The position numbers were made by a program, and so were the translations under genes. Below are positions 47,225 to 59,599 of a DNA stretch of 64,000 nt, in pieces. Position 1 is the stretch's first letter. The number at the start of each line of letters is the position of its first letter. The stretch spans positions 3,736,877 through 3,800,876 of the forward strand of contig JAQFVV010006216.1 of NCBI GenBank assembly GCA_028023455.1, written 5' to 3'. The notes beneath the pieces were generated by a model. That model worked only from the letters and a program-made list of their open reading frames with translations. It made no database searches and was not told the DNA's origin. This DNA comes from Epiperipatus broadwayi. Taxonomy: Eukaryota > Onychophora > Udeonychophora > Euonychophora > Peripatidae.

Positions 47225-50100
47225 TTCATAATCATTTTCAACCATTTATCAATTTCCTGAGGGAGAAGATTTCTCAAAGTTTAATCCAGTTTCTCAAATC
47301 CATGGCCTTTTTTTAACTTTACAACAGCAAAATTCATTATTTCATCAATCCATCACACAAGTCTTTTCCAATCTCTTTATATCCAATTTAAAATTTCAAC
47401 TGATAATCCATCTTTTCTAGAAATATGTCCAGCTCAGTTCCATTTCAGTCTTTTAATTCTATCAGTTATAATTGTTTGTTCTCTCATTCATGCATTTCAT
47501 TTACATTGTTATTCCTAACATGTATCTCATCATAATTCTTTGAATGATTTGAAGTCTCTGTATTGCTTTTCTATTAAATGTCCAAGTTCCAGATTCACAA
47601 GTAAGAGCAGCTAAAACATGCTTATTAAAAATCTTTTTCTAATACATTAGTCCAATATATAAATATAATGAGTTTTATATTTATATATTGGACTATTTCC
47701 ATCATTTAATATTAAGTATTAAATGTACTTAAAAATGTTTTAACTTTATTTAAATTTTTCAATTATATTCAATTGTTAGTAGTAGTCCAATATATAAATA
47801 CAATATCATCATCACAAACTTTCAAGGAAACACAAACTTATTATCTTTTAATGTTTAGTTATTTCCACTAAAAGCAATCCATCCAAATTTCATTCTATGA
47901 TTAAATTCATCCATTATGTTTCCAGCTGTATTAATAATTTGACTAAGATATTTATAGTTATTAAAATCCATTGAATTTGACTAAGATATTTATAGTTTTT
48001 AGCTTCACTAATTCATAATTATCAATCTTTATTTCTTCCTTTTGTGAAAAGCTATTGAACATTTTTATTTTTTTAGTATTTATCTTTAATCCTTCCCCAA
48101 CATTTCTTGAAACTCTGAAGCATTATTTATAAATCAATCACAGCAACTGCAAATTCTAGATTTTTAAATAATCTCCATTAAGTTTTATTCCCATATCTTC
48201 TCATTTTAATCCAAAAAATACTTAGTGTAAAGCTGTGGTAAAAATTTTTGAAGATATGAAATCATTATATCATATGCGTTTTTTAAATTCTAATCTTAGT
48301 ATCTATTGTCATGTGGATCTAACCATTGTTATTAGATTTTGATAAATATTCTTCAGAATAACATTCTAGGTCTTGATGTTCTAAAAGGCTGTTATATTGG
48401 AAATGCTTATAGAATCAAATGCTTGTTTGCTTTTTGAAATTTACAAATCTAAAGGGTAATGGCAATTCACATTCAGTGATTCTTTTTATAACTTTTCTCA
48501 ATACTTGGATATGATCAAGTGCTTAATGACTTTTAAATCCAGTCTGTTTTTATTTAGTTTGGTTAGAATTTGTAGACAAGTTATAATTATCTCCGTAAAT
48601 GGAAAAATTGATAGGTCTGTAATTTCTAATATATTCTTTATTGTACACAAATACAAGTATTATATTTTCATTTAAAATACTTGGAAATTTAGAAGATGCA
48701 ATAATTGTAGAGGATACTTCACTTTTTTTATTCTTTATTACTATATTATTTTTTATAGAACTCTTTCACATATCTGTAATGTCATCTTTCTTATTAGTAA
48801 TAGTTCTCTTTTTTTCCAATAGTAAAATATCGATTTATGTTTTGAGATTATTCTTTTCTGTAGCTGTCATAGCAATTCACAATTATATTTATATATATTA
48901 TTATTCTAGTTATTCAATTTTTCTTAATAGATGATTTAAAAAAATCATATTCTTTATTTTCTTCATTCATTCATTCTCGTCTCGGTAGAAAATTTACTGG
49001 CAAATTGCTTCTTTTTTGGACCATCAATATTTGTTGCAGTACTTAATACAGTTTTAGATGTCTTATTATTGATTTCAGACAAATCTGAACTATCTTCATA
49101 GTCTGTTTAATATTTTAAAACAGTTTTCAAGTTCTAATTCGTTGAAGTATTTCTGAGGATTAGAAGCATCAACTATTAATACTAATTTTTTAAATAGTTT
49201 TCATCTCTCTAGTTTTACATTAACATGTATCTTAGTAGAAAATTACAATTTTAAAATACCTATTTTTTATTAGTCAAAATATAATCTAGTTCTGTACTGA
49301 TTTGAATGCTTCCATTATAATTTAAAATATTTCTCAATAAAAGAACTAGCACTATACACCTTTTTCTGCAATCTTTATAAGTCTGGATTCTCTTTTATTT
49401 CTACCATTATAAACCAAATTTAAATCACAACACTTTCATTTTTCAATCATTTATCAATAGTAGAATTGACATTTTCCATGACAATTTTAAAATATTGTTT
49501 GTGTGATCAAAAGTATTTTTTATATCCATATAAAAATCTCTATTTCATGACAATGAGACTTGTTGGGTATAAATCTGAATTATCAGTACTTGGTTAACTT
49601 CCATTAATTTAAATAATTAATCCTGTCACTCTGTCTGATATACAATCAATCACCACACTGTTGTTCTACTTAAGTCCTACTTCAGTTGTGCTTCCAATAT
49701 TTCTTTATTTATAATAAAGTATATGTTTACTTTTTTAAATAAAGTGTCTTACTTTTTTTCCTAATTTTACAAAGGCTAACAATATCCCATTTAATATTAG
49801 ACAATTCTTTCAGGTTATGAAATCTTTTTTCATTTAAAAGCGATCTGTATTTTTAGGTACCTAAATGAAAAGTCATGATTAAACAGCATCAGGGAATTCT
49901 TAGCATCCTCTGTATTCAGTTACCAGCTAATACCTTAGTTGGTAACATTATATCCTCCTGGAAATAAAGACCAAGATTTAGTTTTTCTTTATGATTATAA
50001 ATATCTGTTAAGACAAGAATGCTTCAAACTCATTCACCCTGATTTTATGAAAACTTAATCAATATTTCAGTTGAGACCTATAAGAAAACTTAAAAAAAAA
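47225..50100 (-). pseudogene. RTE-type LINE relic 2
   Basis: A second minus-strand copy of the same RTE family lies directly upstream (in plus coordinates, right) of relic 1. Its 3' end near 47225-47290 mirrors the plus-strand end (…TGGATTGATAATGGTTGATG). 47550-47585 read on the minus strand gives TTTAATAGAAAAGCAATACAGAGACTTC, very close to 19007 onward in the other copy. The RT start lies near 48400-48560, and the endonuclease region near 49440-49480 has lost GDFN. Heavily decayed. A short inverted-repeat insertion sits at about 47645-47860. Confidence 0.7.
47645..47860. repeat. Related inverted-repeat insertion in RTE relic 2
   Basis: TAGTCCAATATATAAATA and its inverse TATTTATATATTGGACTATT, plus CCATCATTTAATATTAAGT, match the termini of the insertion at 44818-45315. 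It is a shorter, diverged family member. Confidence 0.6.
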
Positions 50101-50640
50101 TACCATAGTATTTCTTGATCTTAAATTCAGAGCTAGAAAGCCAAAATATTTCACTACACTGGCTGATGTAAACTGGTGAATAACCCATCCAGCTGCAATC
50201 ACAAAAACATTTATAGTGAATATTAGGAATTTGACATGCTCATTTTTTCTAGGCTTCAAAGAGAAATCAAAAGTTTTTTCAGTTACAGTAAATTTCTTTC
50301 TGTAGCCTATGTTCATTTATTATATGGATAATCACATAGTAATAATAATTGCAATAATAAAAACATATGAAATGGACATTTGGGAATTTTCTCTGTTTGA
50401 TCATTTTAATGCTTTAAAGAAGATTCATAGTTAACAGAAAACTCCTCTCTTCAACTATTTTACTTGTAATTAGTTTGTCTTTTAATAGCATTTTTAAAGC
50501 TCAAAAGCATTTAAAATCCAACTCTCAGATATTAAAAAATAAATAATTTTTTATTCAACAGTAGATTAGAAAGTTTTGAAAAATATTATAAAAATTATAT
50601 GAGATACACAAATTTTTTTATTAAAAAAAATATCATAAGA
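50101..50640. other. AT-rich DNA, nothing recognised
   Basis: The minus-strand open frame at 50059-50316 has no family signature that I can name. Confidence 0.45.
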
Positions 50641-51900
50641 ATCACCATTAACTGTACTGATTTTGTAGTATACATAGATAAGAGAGTCAAAGGTATTGAA
50701 AACAGCAGCCACATCTTTATCTTCCTCATTTAGATGTGGAAATTATGGCAATAGCTTTTATTGATGATGTAATAATAATTTTTTAGAATGTATATAATAT
50801 TCAAATTGTTACAAGTATCCTGAATGGTTTTCAGAGAGAAGCAGGATCCTGTATCTTAAAATCTGTAGCTTGACAAGTAGTTACAGATAGAAAAACATCT
50901 CCTAAACACCAGGAAATTCCAGCAGTGTTTTTAGAAATCTCACTTTATATGTCAAAACAGGTAATGATAATTGATAAAATCAATCAGTAAAAGCTTTATG
51001 AAATTACTAGAAGAAGAATTTTTAATGCCACTGCTATAGAAGTCCTAGGTTTTATGCACCATGGATGAGTATTCAATATAACATTAAATAAATTAAATCA
51101 GAGAGCAAGGAACTATATTGGAAGGGGGGGGGCTCTTCACACATATCAATTGGTCAAGGAGTTTTAATCTTACTGATCCAAGATTTTATGTATTATATAT
51201 AAAAGTTGGAAAGTATATTAATATAATACAAGACAAATGTTTCAGTCCACTATTACCAGATGCTAATTTAACTAAAATTGAAAATACATATCATTTGATG
51301 GTGAATTATTTATACCAAATAAGAAGTTGCAAGATGGCTTACACTTAAGTAATTTGATTAACATTAAATATAACGATTTTAAAAAAGTAATAAACAGTGT
51401 TCAATACTCTTGGATAAAAGTGTTTTAATGATTAGGTTTTGAAAAATATTCACAAAATGCATGCTCCCCAGTCATACATCAAATTCAGTTTCAAATTATT
51501 AAATAACTTTCTACTAACAAAAGTCTATTTAAGTGGTCAGAAAATTATCAATATAAAATCTTCTCATATATGTTTATAAGATAAATTAAGGGATCCTTTT
51601 TTACTTGTTTGAAGAATATTTAAACTTTTAAGATCAAAAGTACTTCATGCTTCATACATAAATTTAAAAATAGAAATAAATAATATTGAAATATTTCATC
51701 CACATAATACAATGATTTTGCTTCACACTCTAAAAATAATATTCACAGTAAGTTGTGAAATGATTTTTGATAATAAAAATTATAATTGTTTAAAAACACT
51801 TGATAAAGATTAGAAGAAATACTTTAGTAATTGCAGCAGATACCTCCTGAAAAATATAATTAAAAAAATTTGGTTAAGCACTGGTCTGTTTCGATGTAAG
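50641..51900 (+). pseudogene. Weak LINE reverse transcriptase relic
   Basis: In the plus sense 50735-50800 reads MAIAFIDDVIIIF, which has the form of the RT catalytic box (A(F/Y).DD), followed by ILNGFQREAGSCILKSVA, similar to the segment after the box in many LINEs. Further on, GGLFTHINWSRSFNLTDPRF (51118 onward, 76 open codons) and SWIKVF resemble thumb/C-terminal parts of LINE ORF2 with many stops. The family is unclear. I would not exclude coincidence for the C-terminal parts. Confidence 0.4.
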
Positions 51901-53690
51901 TTATGAAAATAATAAATCGAAAAATGAAAAAAGTATTATTTAGTTAAAGAAAAAAATTATAAAAAATGAATAAATAAATATGAAGATCTATAATTTAAAA
52001 CATCTATAAAAATAATTGTTTAAAAATGTATATAATTATTGTTGTTTGTTAATAAAGATTTTACTTAAAATAAAAAAAAATAAAAATTAATATGAACATT
52101 CAAGAAAATTAGACAGTTTACTGTCAATAGACTTATTAGATATGTTGTTTAATGCATTTTTATTGATAATAATAGAAAATTAAATATTTTTGTTTCAGGT
52201 GATGACATAGCTTTATCTATACCCAAGTAGTTGTTAATTCTTCATATAGTAGATAACATACTATTCTTAAAAAGTTGCATCTGTCAGAGCAATTATCTCT
52301 ATACCCTATTTAAGATATAATCTGACAACAGTGATTAAGTACCTCTCTGATAAAATGACATCTCATTTCTTTTACAGTTTAATATATTTTGACATATGAT
52401 GGCCAAATTTGATAAATATAAAGACAAATACAAATACATTATTAGTTCACAATATTGCTCAAAAATAAATTTTCTCTGATAACAAATATTTTCCAAATTT
52501 AATTCATTTGTCATTAATAAGTACTTCTAACAAGAAAAGAGAACTGACGTTTTGATAAACTTGAAAAGTTAAGTAGGTAAATTTAAATCATTATTAATAA
52601 AAGAAATTACCATAGTATACCTTAGTAACTTTATAATTCATTCTTACATAAAGTTTTTACACTTTCAAATGTAAGACTTTAGTAATATTTATCAAATAAA
52701 ATTTTTAAATATTTTGTTATCAAATAATGTACTTATTGATAAACTAAGAAACAAAAATACTTATAGTTTTTTTTTTTTGGAATTAAATTTCAAGGTGATA
52801 ACTTCATATTAATATGAGGAAAATGACTCAATAAGATTCAGTAATGTTGCTTTTATTGTTTTTTTAAAGATGCTAAACTGAATTACTTATTATGAATCCA
52901 CTGAAATAGAAATGCAAGCTTAAAATTTAATAAGCAAATATATTACAGGCTGCTCACTCCACATTAGTGTAGATAAATCACAGTAATTGTGAATAATACA
53001 ATCAGATGGCATACATTGCCAATATTTATTAAGATGAGGTACAGTTTGACTCTCATTTTCCACTGAAGATGTAACTAAGACCTTCCTAAAAAGTAGCACA
53101 TATAAAAATTTGCAAAACCAAGACTATTCAAGGTTAATGATGGATTGTCAATCATAAATGTCACTCTGGACTCTTGTCAAAGATTCTGTTCCTAATACAA
53201 ATATCAAATAGAGGATAGAAAAATTATAAATCAGTTTGACACTTTCTTAAAAATTACATGATTGTTAGCTATTATATAACTATCCAATGGGTTATAAATG
53301 CAAGTATTTAGTAAGCATAGAAGTAGAACAGTACTTCCATTGGAGAAAAACAATAGCTTTCTCGCTAGCAGTTCCCCTGAAAACTACTATTGAGTCATAA
53401 TTCTGAGGTAAATAATGAGTAGACTATTGTATTCAACTAACAAATTTTTCTTTAATACTTCAAAAGAAATTTACCCAAGGAAAACCAGTTATAGCAGCAT
53501 TTGGGCTAAGAACGATGTATTATTTTCATGATCTATCTGGGTGTATTTGAAAACAGATTAATATATAAACCTTTTGTCTATTTTTCATAAATTATTTCAT
53601 ATCTGTAGTTATGTATTGACTCTCTCACATACCCCTACTACTTACATAAATAACGTTTGTACATATTTTAATTATTAAAGTAAGTTGTTT
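51901..53690. other. AT-rich DNA without recognised genes
   Basis: No domain, long repeat or RNA gene could be read in this 1.8 kb. Confidence 0.5.
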
Positions 53691-54360
53691 TTAAACAGGC
53701 AAAATTCTCCATACAGTAGTGCCACCCTGTGCCAACCAGAATAATCAGCGGATGACAGAAGGCTTGTGCCTAAAATCCTTATCTAGTGCCTACTCATCCA
53801 ATATCCCCAGATTAGTTTCTGGCTTGTGGTCTTCATCAATGAGGAATCTTGGATCTGAGAGCACTGCACCTAGATCTTAGGATCTAATGCAACCCTACTG
53901 CAGCCACCTTTTATCTCTACTTAACTACAAAATCATGAGAATGAATTGGAAAACACAATATTTTCAATCTAAGCACAAAAGCTTATATAATTATATGGGT
54001 CTGAACTCTGTTCAGCACCCATACATTTTAGTGTCTTTGACTCTTTAACAACCATAGCCACTACTATCCTATTAGGCAGGATTGGTGTTAAACCACTAAG
54101 CATCACATAATCACCATGTTTTATGCTAGCACGTAACTGTTATTAAACAGGCAAAACTCTCCACACAGTAGCCATAAGCCAGAAACTAATCCGGGGATGT
54201 TGGATGAGTAGGTACTAGATGGGAGATTTTATGCACAAGTCTTCTGGCATCCATTGATTACTCTGGTTGGCACTATTGTATGGAGAATTTTTGCTGTTTA
54301 ATAACAGTTCTGTACTAGCATAAGAGATAGCGATCATGTGATGTTTAGTGATTTAAGTTC
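53691..54360. mobile_element. Nested inverted-repeat element
   Basis: The left arm 53693-53835 (AACAGGCAAAATTCTCCATA through CCCAGATTAGTTTCTGGCTT) recurs inverted at about 54170-54300. A second, inner palindrome pairs 54084-54160 (AAGCATCACATAATC … GCTAGCACGTAACTGTTATT) with 54285-54350. The copy of the arm start AACAGGCAAAACTCTCCACA also occurs directly at 54147. There is no coding sequence, so it is probably a non-autonomous DNA element that inserted into or duplicated itself. Confidence 0.75.
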
Positions 54361-55900
54361 TGTTTTGTGTTTATTTATAAATAGGGCTTTACCTTAAAAG
54401 ACCGTTTTAAATCAGTAATTGAATTAGGAATTTTTGTTCCGTGTCAGATATTTTTTTACTCAACCAATTTAAATAATGAAAATCTAATTTTTTCTATCGA
54501 TTTCTGATAGAGAAAACAATAAAACTAAAAAAAAAAAGAGAGAGAGAGAGAGAAATAATCAACTATCAGAAGCGGTATAATCTGCCAGCACTAAATTAAA
54601 ACTTCGGAGTACGAAGTCTTTGAAAAAAAAATTGCAAAATCATTTTATTGCCCGGGTTGCGGGTTCACGTCCCGGCCGATGCTATGACACCTGAGAAAAA
54701 AAAAAATCATTTATATTGTTTACATGTGGTGTTAAAAATTCGAAATAAAAATATTTTAAATTACTAGTTGTTTAAAAATTGAATAAAAATATATATAAAA
54801 ATAAATATACATACTTTGTTGATTACGAAAACTCATTTATTTCAATTAAAAATTAATTTATAATTAAAAATCTAATAATAGTAATATTTGTAAAAGTATT
54901 AGCAGATCCTAAATCAAAATTTGGCGAAGTAGACCCGTTTTATTTTAATTATATAAAATGAAAACATAAAAATTGGAATATTTCATTTATTATAGCATAT
55001 TAATTTTATTTATTTTTAAACGTTTCTAGTCAATTTTATAAACTTGTTTTCCATTTGATAATAAACATATAAGAGCATGTTTGCACGGAAAAAATATATA
55101 AAAAATTAAAAATTTACTCTTTTTTATAAAGGTTTTAATAATTATTATTAAACAAATCACATTGCAATTATCATTCTTGTTTGCATTAAGGTTATATTTC
55201 AATTAATTATATGTTGTGTAAGTAGGTCATTAAAGCACTTTATAAAAATAAAATTTGATTTTTTTTTTTTTTTTAAAGATTGCTGTATATAAATTTATCA
55301 TGCTAATTATTGAGTCGTTCAGTCTGCAATAAGATAAAAATTGTAAGATAACTGAAAATATAATGTTTTAAAAGTGAAATGTCATTTAAAACAGACAATA
55401 TTAATTTAAAAAAAAGTCAATGAAAGTTATGTTGTCTTATTTTTATAAGCTGTGGTCAGCTTGATTAAAAAAAAAAAAAGTAATAAGCAAACTTATAACT
55501 CAGGTGTTTATAAACTATTGCTTCTAACGGACAGCTTAGGGTCTACAAAAACAATTTCAGGTTAGCGTTGATTAACTAGTCTTGAGCAGAATTGAATGAC
55601 ATTAGTGATTTCTGAGATAGATAATCTTCTGGAAACTGATGTCTTCTCCTCATGCTTGTGGATTAAAGATCAGGTCTTCGATGTAACTTGCTGATATTTT
55701 CTAAGAGCTGGATTTCTACTAACTACTGGAAACAATGAATTTTTTTTTTGGAATCAAAGGATTTCTGAGACAGACTATCCCTGATCAAAGTGATAGTTTG
55801 CTTAGACTATTGCAAATTTTAAATTGTACTAAAATAGTATAATTTAATCATACTTAACAATAAAGAGTTGAAGGATTTTTAAAATCATAAAAAATAGTGT
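54361..55900. other. AT-rich DNA with (GA)n microsatellite
   Basis: (GA)n at about 54537-54553. Apart from the SINE-like piece listed separately, nothing was recognised. Confidence 0.5.
54645..54690 (+). repeat. tRNA-derived SINE-like fragment
   Basis: GGGTTGCGGGTTCACGTCCC contains GGTTCACGTCC, a good fit to the RNA polymerase III B box (GGTTCRANNCC), in an unusually GC-rich island, followed after 30 bases by an A-run. No A box or full cloverleaf is present, so it is not an intact tRNA. Confidence 0.4.
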
Positions 55901-56453
55901 GCAACAAGCTAAGTAGTAACACAATTAAATAACTAAACCAAATTCATTTGGATTATATCGATTCTTGATGAGGATACTAGCAGTAAACACATGAGGAACC
56001 TATAATTAATCAAAGGAATTTTATCAACTAGTAGTTCATTCATTTCATTATTCAAAAGGTATGTTAGGTTATTGAACAAGAACAAGAAAAACAGATTATA
56101 TAAGGAGAAGAGGTTAATGTTGTTATACATGATTTGCTAATCATGAATGTTCTTCTATTACAAGTCTTTTAATTGTTATAAAAAGCACAAGAGTAGGGTG
56201 GTCAAGGTTGCTTTGATAATATGAGTTAGATGTATCAAAGATTTAATGGATGGGAGCATTATTGGGCTTAGTGACCCAAACACAACCTGACTTGTTTAGA
56301 GGATGAATTAGCATGTGTGTTAACTGCAATTGGAATCACTTATGTTGTTGAGCATAGAGACCATGTGTCATTGAAAGTTTTGATTGTGGAGAAGAGCTCA
56401 TTTCACTTTTTAATTTCTTTGATTAGATGTATGAATAGGGAGCTTGGGTTTGA
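55901..56453 (-). other. Probable 3' part of the jockey/CR1-type LINE
   Basis: Composition resembles the adjacent LINE, but no domain is readable and I could not find a tail or target-site duplication marking its end. Confidence 0.35.
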
Positions 56454-58600
56454 TTATAGCAATTGAATTAGCATTTTACATCTGACTAAGATGAATAAAG
56501 AAATTCTAATTATTGAATAAGTGCCAGACTGCATTGCCTTGTCCAGTGATAATATGAGTTCACTATTAATTGTGACTTTGGAGATAGCGAGTTCTTTTGT
56601 AGGTTTCATCTGTGGACATTTATGAATGATATGATCAATTGATTCATATTCCATTGAACACAGACTGCAGATTGTATTGATTTTATTATATCCTCTTTCA
56701 AAATGCAGGAAAGAATTAGTGGGTAGGGTGGACAGGTTAGTTTTAACAGCAAAATCAAAGAATTTTGTCTCAAGACTGCATCTTTTGAGGAGATGTAATA
56801 ATTTATTAATTTTAAGGCTGGTTAATAAATTTTGTTGGTTTGCATGGATGAGGTTATAAGCTTCCCATAGCTTGATTTTCTGATTGAAGGTGGACTGTAT
56901 GGATTAATGCCAATATCCAGGATTTGAGATAAGAAGAAGGCCAGTCAGTTGGGACTACCTTATTTATAATATTGTGATACGCAAAGATATGGATGAGGTT
57001 ATGAAGTGTGTTAAAAGTTTCCTGTAGGATGATGGCTTGAGTAGAATGAAAAGACAGACCACTGAGTTTGCTGGGGTGTTGGAGTCTTCTAAGGCTTACT
57101 GCAACAGATCAACCTTTCGAGAATAGTCTGGAACATAAACTATTGATTTTGTTAAATTTTTTGTGTATTTAACTAAGGGGGCATAGTATAATATTCTAGG
57201 CATAACAATCATGTTAAGAAGGCCAACCTTCCCAAAGAGAGACAGATAGACTTATGGAGAGTCAGTTGGTGATATTTTCAGTGATTTGTATGATTTCTTT
57301 CTGAATATCTTTCACCATGGCTGTGGTTGATTTGAAAATTGGAAATCTTCAAGAATCCTTGTGAAGACTGAATTAATTTGTTTATCAAATTTGATTTGCC
57401 AGATGACAGATTTGTCATGATTCACTTTAAGATAAACATTGGCAGAGTATCACTGAATGATTAACATTAGCCTAGGAATGAGCTTGGCATCAGGGAATAT
57501 GACCATAATATCATCAATATAGGCAAAAAGGTTTATTTGCTGATTTAGAAATGGAACAAACACACCAGAGAGATTTTTTCCATGTCTACCAGTAGAGATA
57601 TGCAGTGAAGAGAAGAGAGCTGAGGGGAGAGGCTGTGTGGGATGGCTTTAAATGGCCTGAAACTAGGTGTAATCTTTCCATCTAGAGAAACAAAAATCTC
57701 TCTGTTGCTAATGAGATTACCTTGCTAAGGAGATTACCAATTAACGATTAGCGTACCCATAACATCATCACAAGAATATCCAGAAGGTCTACCCTGACTG
57801 AGTCGAATGTCACAGCAATATCAAGCTGCATGGCAATCGGCCTAGACTTGCATTGATCTCTGATAAAATCTATTAGGGCTGTAACTTTAGTCCTGGCATG
57901 AGACATGAATGAGCCCTTCTTCCCATACTGGTTTGCTGGAGATGCGCTTATGAATGAGAGGCTGTATTGGATTCTTAATCACTGATTCCATAATTTTTTT
58001 AATTATTAAAGAAGAGATTGATATAGGACAAATGCTTGATAAATCCATGATTAGTTTGGCTTTTTTAAGGAAGAGCACAAGGGCTATTGGGTATACATGT
58101 GGAATGAATCTATTGGGTATAAATTTGGAATGAATCTATTTTGACTAGCTAAATGATCAATCATTTTTGAATATAATTGGTACTGTAAATGAACTTATTG
58201 AGCATAAAGAAATTTGGGATGCCATGCAGACCCAGATGTAGGCCGATTGGGAGAGAGGATAGCTTATCTTGTATTGATGCCATAGAGATATTATGCTGTC
58301 CCAGAGCCACCACTGGAAGCCAGTTTTGATGTAGTGGAGCACATCTGGCCTGCATGATTTGACAGAAATGGTCACTAATGTTTTGCATCATTGGAAGGCC
58401 AATAAAAGAGTTTCCATTTGTGTTGATTGAAGAGACTCGAGTCCAACAATGTTGATAAGGAAGGAATGACTTGGCTCTCCTGATGGATATATACTCTGCC
58501 AATGACTTTTGTTTCATTTTATAGAGATTCTTCAATGCAATTATTTCTTGATGATCAGGGCATCTCTGCTGAACCATCTGTGACTATGTGTTGATATCAG
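56454..58600 (-). pseudogene. Jockey/CR1-type LINE ORF2: reverse transcriptase and C-terminus
   Basis: Minus strand, in order. At 57887-58078 is an open piece with LSSICPISISSLIIKKIMES, the decayed RPISLL segment. At 57783-57836 is AMQLDIAVTFDSVRVD, the first catalytic aspartate region (usually LD..KAFD.V). At 57497-57543 is NLFAYIDDIMVI, an intact YxDD catalytic box. Thumb sequence follows. At 56580-56670 is CSLCSMEYESIDHIIHKCP, the C-terminal cysteine/histidine motif of jockey-group LINEs. 58157-58577 is the linker between endonuclease and RT. Several stops and frameshifts separate the pieces, so the enzyme is dead although its catalytic box survives. Confidence 0.8.
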
Positions 58601-58629
58601 CTAAATCCATTAGCAGGCTGTTGGGACCC

Positions 58630-59400
58630 TTAATATTTTTGGAATAATGATTCAGAACAAACTGCAGAATTCCAATAAAGGCAAACCAGCTCTCCTCTGC
58701 TGGAAGGACCAAGATATTGATTTTTCTGAAAAAGTATGTTTTTGTGACTGATTGGTGTTAGAAGCATCATGTTTGAATCAAGATCAATAACCAAGGCCAT
58801 ATGATCAGAGAAGAGAATAGGAACAAGGACTGCATGGATGTCAAAGTGAAAGTCTGGTGTGTAGAACATTAGTTCAGTTAGAGATCTTTTATTCCTAGTA
58901 TAAAAGCAGGTATCCAAAGGAAAGAAGACCTCTTCACATAGAGATAGCCAATTTATTAAGTGAAGGAAACTTTTATTGAAATCACTGTAGGGGGTATTGA
59001 AGTCTCCAAGCAGTATAGTGGGAATGGATTGGTTACTGAAGATTGAGTTTAAAATGTGAATTATTTTGTGGTATGTGGAAGCATCCTTATGTGTGTAGAC
59101 ATAAGCAATTATGATGGAATAGCCCCAGTAGTTGACTTATATGATAATAAATCTTAGGATTGACAAGTAGGATATTAAAACTTGAAGGGGGGAGACATTT
59201 GTTGATTAATATGCCAACTCCGCTGGTAGCAGTTGAACCAATTGAGAATTTTATATATCCAAGGAATGAAAAAAATGATAATACATTGAAATTAGTGTTA
59301 GAATGGCACTTAGTATTGTCCATGATTATATATGAGGGGAGTTTAGCAGGAACCAATTCTTAATGTCATGCTCTCTGGTCAAGGAATTGATTCTGTGGAT
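58630..59400 (-). pseudogene. Jockey/CR1-type LINE ORF2: APE endonuclease
   Basis: Open pieces at 59087-59356 and 58630-58917 with sequence between them. ATSGVGILINKCLP (about 59200-59235) corresponds to the .GVGI(A/L) strand. IPTILLGDFNTPY (58989-59028) is the catalytic GDFN motif. ILFSDHMALVIDL (58780-58821) carries the SDH catalytic histidine. The domain order and spacing fit an AP-like endonuclease that nicks the target for LINE insertion. In-frame stops between the pieces make it inactive. Confidence 0.8.
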
Positions 59401-59599
59401 ATTAATGCTAGCTATCTTACAATTTATAAAGATTTTGACTGGACTCTCCAGCTACAGGAGTGATGGATTCAATGAAGGGGGGGTCTGACAGTTAATAGCA
59501 TTGCAGAGATCTGGATTTTTGAGCTCATTAGAACAAAATTTGAGATGAGTTAAGTGACTTCAGTGATAGGTCCCTGAGGAATTCTTCAGTATCAGACTG

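Noticed and set aside
59160-59363. Plus-strand 67-codon ORF within the LINE endonuclease region
   Set aside because: Antisense shadow of the minus-strand endonuclease, with no independent motif.
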